Assembly (NCBI RefSeq): GCF_014764705.1
Contig: NZ_JACXXG010000005.1
Location: 1 to 64,000, forward strand
DNA: 64,000 bases
Direction of reading: 5' to 3'
Source of the DNA: Stutzerimonas kunmingensis
GTDB lineage: Bacteria; Pseudomonadota; Gammaproteobacteria; Pseudomonadales; Pseudomonadaceae
Part shown: positions 61,555 to 64,000 of the stretch, in pieces
Layout of the letters: each line of letters starts with the position of its first letter
Position numbering within the stretch: the stretch's first letter is position 1
Notes under the pieces: generated by a model
Databases searched by the model: none
What the model was told of the DNA's origin: nothing
What the model saw: only the letters and a program-made list of their open reading frames with translations
Program-made: the position numbers and the translations under genes

Positions 61555-62292
61555 ATGACATCTATCCAAACCAGCGCCGACGCCATGAACGACAAGATCG
61601 CCCTGATCGACAAGTGGTGCAGCGCTGCGCGCATCCTGCCGGTGATCACCATCGAGCGTGAGGCGGACATCCTGCCGCTGGCTGATGCTCTGGCCGCCGG
61701 TGGCCTGCGCGTGCTCGAGATCACCCTGCGTTCGGCGCTGGGCCTGGGCGCCATTCGCCTGCTGCGCGAGCAGCGCCCGGAGCTGATCGTCGGCGCCGGC
61801 ACCGTGCTCGACGCCAACATGCTGGAGCAGGCCGAGGCCGCCGGTGCACAGTTCATCGTCTCGCCCGGCAGCACGCCGGCGCTGCTCGAGGCCGCGTTGC
61901 AAGGGCCGCTGCCGCTGCTGCCGGGCGTCGCCAGCGCCTCGGAAATCATGCTCGGCTACGCCATGGGCTATCGCCGCTTCAAGCTGTTCCCCGCCGAGAT
62001 CTGCGGCGGCGTAGCAGCACTCAAGGCGCTGGGCGGGCCGTTCGGTGACATCCGCTTCTGCCCGACCGGTGGCGTCAATGCGCGCAATGCGCGGGATTAC
62101 CTAAGTCTGGCCAATGTGATGTGTGTCGGCGGTACCTGGATGGTCGATGCCAAGGCCGTGCGTGCCGGCGACTGGGCCGCCATCGAAAGCGCCACGCGCC
62201 AGGCCCTGCAGGCGCTGGACAGCGCGCCGGCGGTCGAGCTGCCGCGCGACTTCGACCTGCGCGCCGAGCGTGCCGAACAGCGCGAGCTGTAA
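61555..62292 (+). CDS. eda: KDPG/KHG aldolase Eda
   Basis: 245 residues from ATG 61555 with AAGGAATT upstream; the usual core begins at MNDKIALIDK (61585). Class I aldolase: RILPVITIEREADILPLADA, catalytic Glu in LEITLRSA, and Schiff-base Lys in YRRFKLFPAEICGG. Splits KDPG into pyruvate and glyceraldehyde 3-phosphate. 18 bp after pgl. A C-terminal extension (DLRAERAEQREL) is slightly longer than in E. coli Eda. Confidence 0.95.
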   Translation: MTSIQTSADAMNDKIALIDKWCSAARILPVITIEREADILPLADALAAGGLRVLEITLRSALGLGAIRLLREQRPELIVGAGTVLDANMLEQAEAAGAQFIVSPGSTPALLEAALQGPLPLLPGVASASEIMLGYAMGYRRFKLFPAEICGGVAALKALGGPFGDIRFCPTGGVNARNARDYLSLANVMCVGGTWMVDAKAVRAGDWAAIESATRQALQALDSAPAVELPRDFDLRAERAEQREL

Positions 62293-62362
62293 TCGTCCCA
62301 TCCCCTCGCGGCGGGCGAAGGTCCGCCGCATCTTCCCCATCTTCTCGCTACCTGGAGGTTGC

Positions 62363-63991
62363 ATGAGCAACGCGCGCCCGCTTTCCGAGCTTTTCCCCCG
62401 TCTGGATGAGATTCCCGAGGCCTATCGTCCGGATGCACCGGTTACGCAGCGCGATTATCTGGTCGATGGCGAGCTGATGAACTGGGACGGTCCTATGGCC
62501 GAGGTACGCAGCCCGGTGTTCCTGCGCGAGGCGGACGGCTGCGAGCGCCAGGTAGTCCTTGGCAGTACGCCGCTGCTGGATGCCGACGCCGCGCTACGCG
62601 CATTGGACGCCGCTGTCGCCGCTTACGATAACGGCCGCGGCGCTTGGCCGACCATGCGCGTGGCTGAGCGCATCGCCCACGTCGAGAGCTTTCTGGCGCG
62701 CATGCGCGAGCAGCGCGAGGCGGTGGTCAAGCTGCTGATGTGGGAGATCGGCAAGAACCTCAAGGATTCCGAAAAGGAATTCGACCGCACCTGCGACTAC
62801 ATCGTCGACACCATTCATGCGCTGAAGGAGCTGGACCGCAGCTCCAGCCGCTTCGAGCTGGAGCAGGGTACGTTGGGGCAGATCCGTCGGGTACCGATGG
62901 GCGTGGCGCTTTGCATGGGGCCGTACAACTACCCGCTGAATGAAACCTTCACCACGCTGATCCCGGCGCTGATCATGGGTAACACGGTGGTGTTCAAACC
63001 GGCCAAGTTCGGTGTGCTGCTGGTACATCCGCTGCTCGAAGCCTTCCGCGACAGCTTCCCGGCCGGCGTCATCAACGTCATCTACGGCCGTGGTCGCGAG
63101 ACAGTCAGTGCACTGATGGCCAGCGGCAAGATCGACGTGTTCGCCTTTATCGGCACGCACAAGGGCGCCGCCGATCTGAAGAAACTGCATCCGCGTCCGC
63201 ACCGCCTGCGTGCTGCGCTGGGGCTGGACGCGAAGAACCCGGGCATCGTCCTGCCGCAGGTCGATCTGGACAACGCGGTGGAAGAGGCCGTGACCGGCGC
63301 GCTGTCGTTCAATGGCCAGCGTTGCACGGCATTGAAGATTCTCTTCGTGCACGAGGCGGTGCTCGATGGTTTCCTCGAACGCTTCGCTGCGCGGGTCAAC
63401 GCGCTCAAGCCGGGCATGCCCTGGGAGCCGGGCGTGGCGCTGACGCCGCTGCCCGAGCCGGGCAAGACCGATTATCTGCATGCCGTGCTCGAAGACGCCG
63501 TGGCCAAGGGTGCGCGGGTGATCAATGCCGGCGGCGGCGAGTCGCACCAGACCTTCTTTCATCCGGCGGTGCTGAGCCCGGTTGATTCGTCCATGCGTGT
63601 CTATCACGAAGAGCAGTTCGGCCCGCTGGTGCCCGTAGTGCCGTACCGCGACCTGCAGGAAGTGATCGACTATGTGACCGCCTCCGATTACGGCCAGCAG
63701 CTGTCGATCTTCGGCAACGATCCGGCGCAGGTCGGCGAGCTGGTCGATGCCTTCGTCAACCAGGTCGGTCGCATCAACATCAATGCCCAGTGCCAGCGCG
63801 GGCCGGATAGCTATCCGTTCAACGGCCGCAAGAATTCGGCCGAGGGAACGCTGTCGGTACACGATGCGCTGCGGGTGTTCTCCATCCGCACCCTTGTGGC
63901 GACCCGTTTCAACGAGGCCAACAAGCAGTTGGTTGACACCATCATCCGGGAGCGTCGCTCGGGCTTCCTGACCACCGATTACATCTTCTGA
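62363..63991 (+). CDS. gapN: NADP-dependent glyceraldehyde-3-phosphate dehydrogenase (GapN-like)
   Basis: 542 residues from ATG 62363 (MSNARPLS) behind GGAGG. Aldehyde dehydrogenase fold: PYNYPLNETFTTLIPALIMG, KPAKFGVLLVHPLLEAF, catalytic Cys in SFNGQRCTALKILFVHE and the oxyanion Glu region HEEQFGPLVPVV. Wording matches the GapN group (non-phosphorylating, NADP-dependent) rather than ordinary aldehyde dehydrogenases; this is a family-level judgement. It follows eda by 70 bp on the same strand, so it would oxidise triose phosphate from KDPG cleavage and give NADPH. The window ends 9 bp later. Confidence 0.82.
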   Translation: MSNARPLSELFPRLDEIPEAYRPDAPVTQRDYLVDGELMNWDGPMAEVRSPVFLREADGCERQVVLGSTPLLDADAALRALDAAVAAYDNGRGAWPTMRVAERIAHVESFLARMREQREAVVKLLMWEIGKNLKDSEKEFDRTCDYIVDTIHALKELDRSSSRFELEQGTLGQIRRVPMGVALCMGPYNYPLNETFTTLIPALIMGNTVVFKPAKFGVLLVHPLLEAFRDSFPAGVINVIYGRGRETVSALMASGKIDVFAFIGTHKGAADLKKLHPRPHRLRAALGLDAKNPGIVLPQVDLDNAVEEAVTGALSFNGQRCTALKILFVHEAVLDGFLERFAARVNALKPGMPWEPGVALTPLPEPGKTDYLHAVLEDAVAKGARVINAGGGESHQTFFHPAVLSPVDSSMRVYHEEQFGPLVPVVPYRDLQEVIDYVTASDYGQQLSIFGNDPAQVGELVDAFVNQVGRININAQCQRGPDSYPFNGRKNSAEGTLSVHDALRVFSIRTLVATRFNEANKQLVDTIIRERRSGFLTTDYIF

Positions 63992-64000
63992 CGGAGCCTT

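Noticed and set aside
1..64000. CRISPR arrays, tRNA, rRNA or prophage
   Set aside because: No regularly spaced direct repeats, no tRNA-like cloverleaf noticed, and no phage structural genes; a tRNA scan was not possible without tools.

Overview
The window is GC-rich chromosomal DNA from a gamma-proteobacterium, most likely the Pseudomonas stutzeri group (Stutzerimonas) or a close denitrifying Pseudomonas. The main clues are a cysteine-free DNR-type regulator with neighbours resembling dnrN, dnrO and dnrP, a NorR/FhpR-type activator, a HexR-controlled Entner-Doudoroff block, opgGH, and the wording of many Pseudomonas-like proteins. No rRNA, tRNA, CRISPR array or prophage was seen. Assignments come from reading the sequence and from family knowledge; no database search was run.

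Layout. 1-484: the end of an insertion sequence (exact 16-bp terminal repeat at 112-127) abutting a 5'-truncated DUF72 gene. 554-2088: extensin-like protein and rsmJ. 2121-7036: TetR repressor divergent from an RND efflux adaptor and pump. 7068-10647: TetR/GST divergent pair, a degenerate metallo-beta-lactamase-fold protein and a PAS-GAF-GGDEF diguanylate cyclase. 10675-13537: MocR-type regulator and ccoG. 13838-15833: lrgA/lrgB-like pair and a PhzF-like isomerase. 15932-22509: periplasmic GH3 beta-glucosidase, then opgG-opgH for osmoregulated periplasmic glucans. 22556-25696: FKBP, pirin, wrbA, GNAT, DUF3087.

25742-32739 is a copper-resistance island. One minus-strand block holds an HMA chaperone and a DUF411 protein behind a CueR-type promoter, then copA (broken by a one-base deletion), a Met/His-rich periplasmic protein, copB and a cytochrome c with a His-rich tail. 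A divergent copR-copS pair faces it, and two copies of a 17-bp motif sit in front of copA and copR. 32748-34744 is a second, QseBC/PmrAB-like two-component pair, followed by a MITE-like element (34822-34960) with the same terminal repeats as the IS end at position 1. 35024-38336 encodes a periplasmic thiol redox module (DsbD, TlpA-like, DsbG).

38454-49874 is a low-oxygen and nitric-oxide island: dnrP, dnr, dnrO-like, dnrN/ytfE, norR, the oxygen-independent ubiquinone genes ubiU-ubiV-ubiT, a DGC zinc-binding protein, a second cysteine-free Crp/Fnr regulator (dnrS-like), and an anaerobic ribonucleotide reductase. Three perfect TTGAY-N4-RTCAA boxes precede ubiUVT, the DGC gene and nrdD. The reductase is the most striking item: the large NrdD protein stops before the glycyl-radical motif, which is encoded by a separate 51-codon gene between nrdD and nrdG.

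50051-53172 is an ftrABCD-type ferrous-iron uptake operon with a Fur-like box. 53444-55364 holds an MFS exporter and a small membrane protein. 55471-63991 carries the Entner-Doudoroff genes: edd-glk, hexR, and zwf-pgl-eda followed by a GapN-like NADP-dependent glyceraldehyde-3-phosphate dehydrogenase, with candidate HexR sites before edd and zwf.
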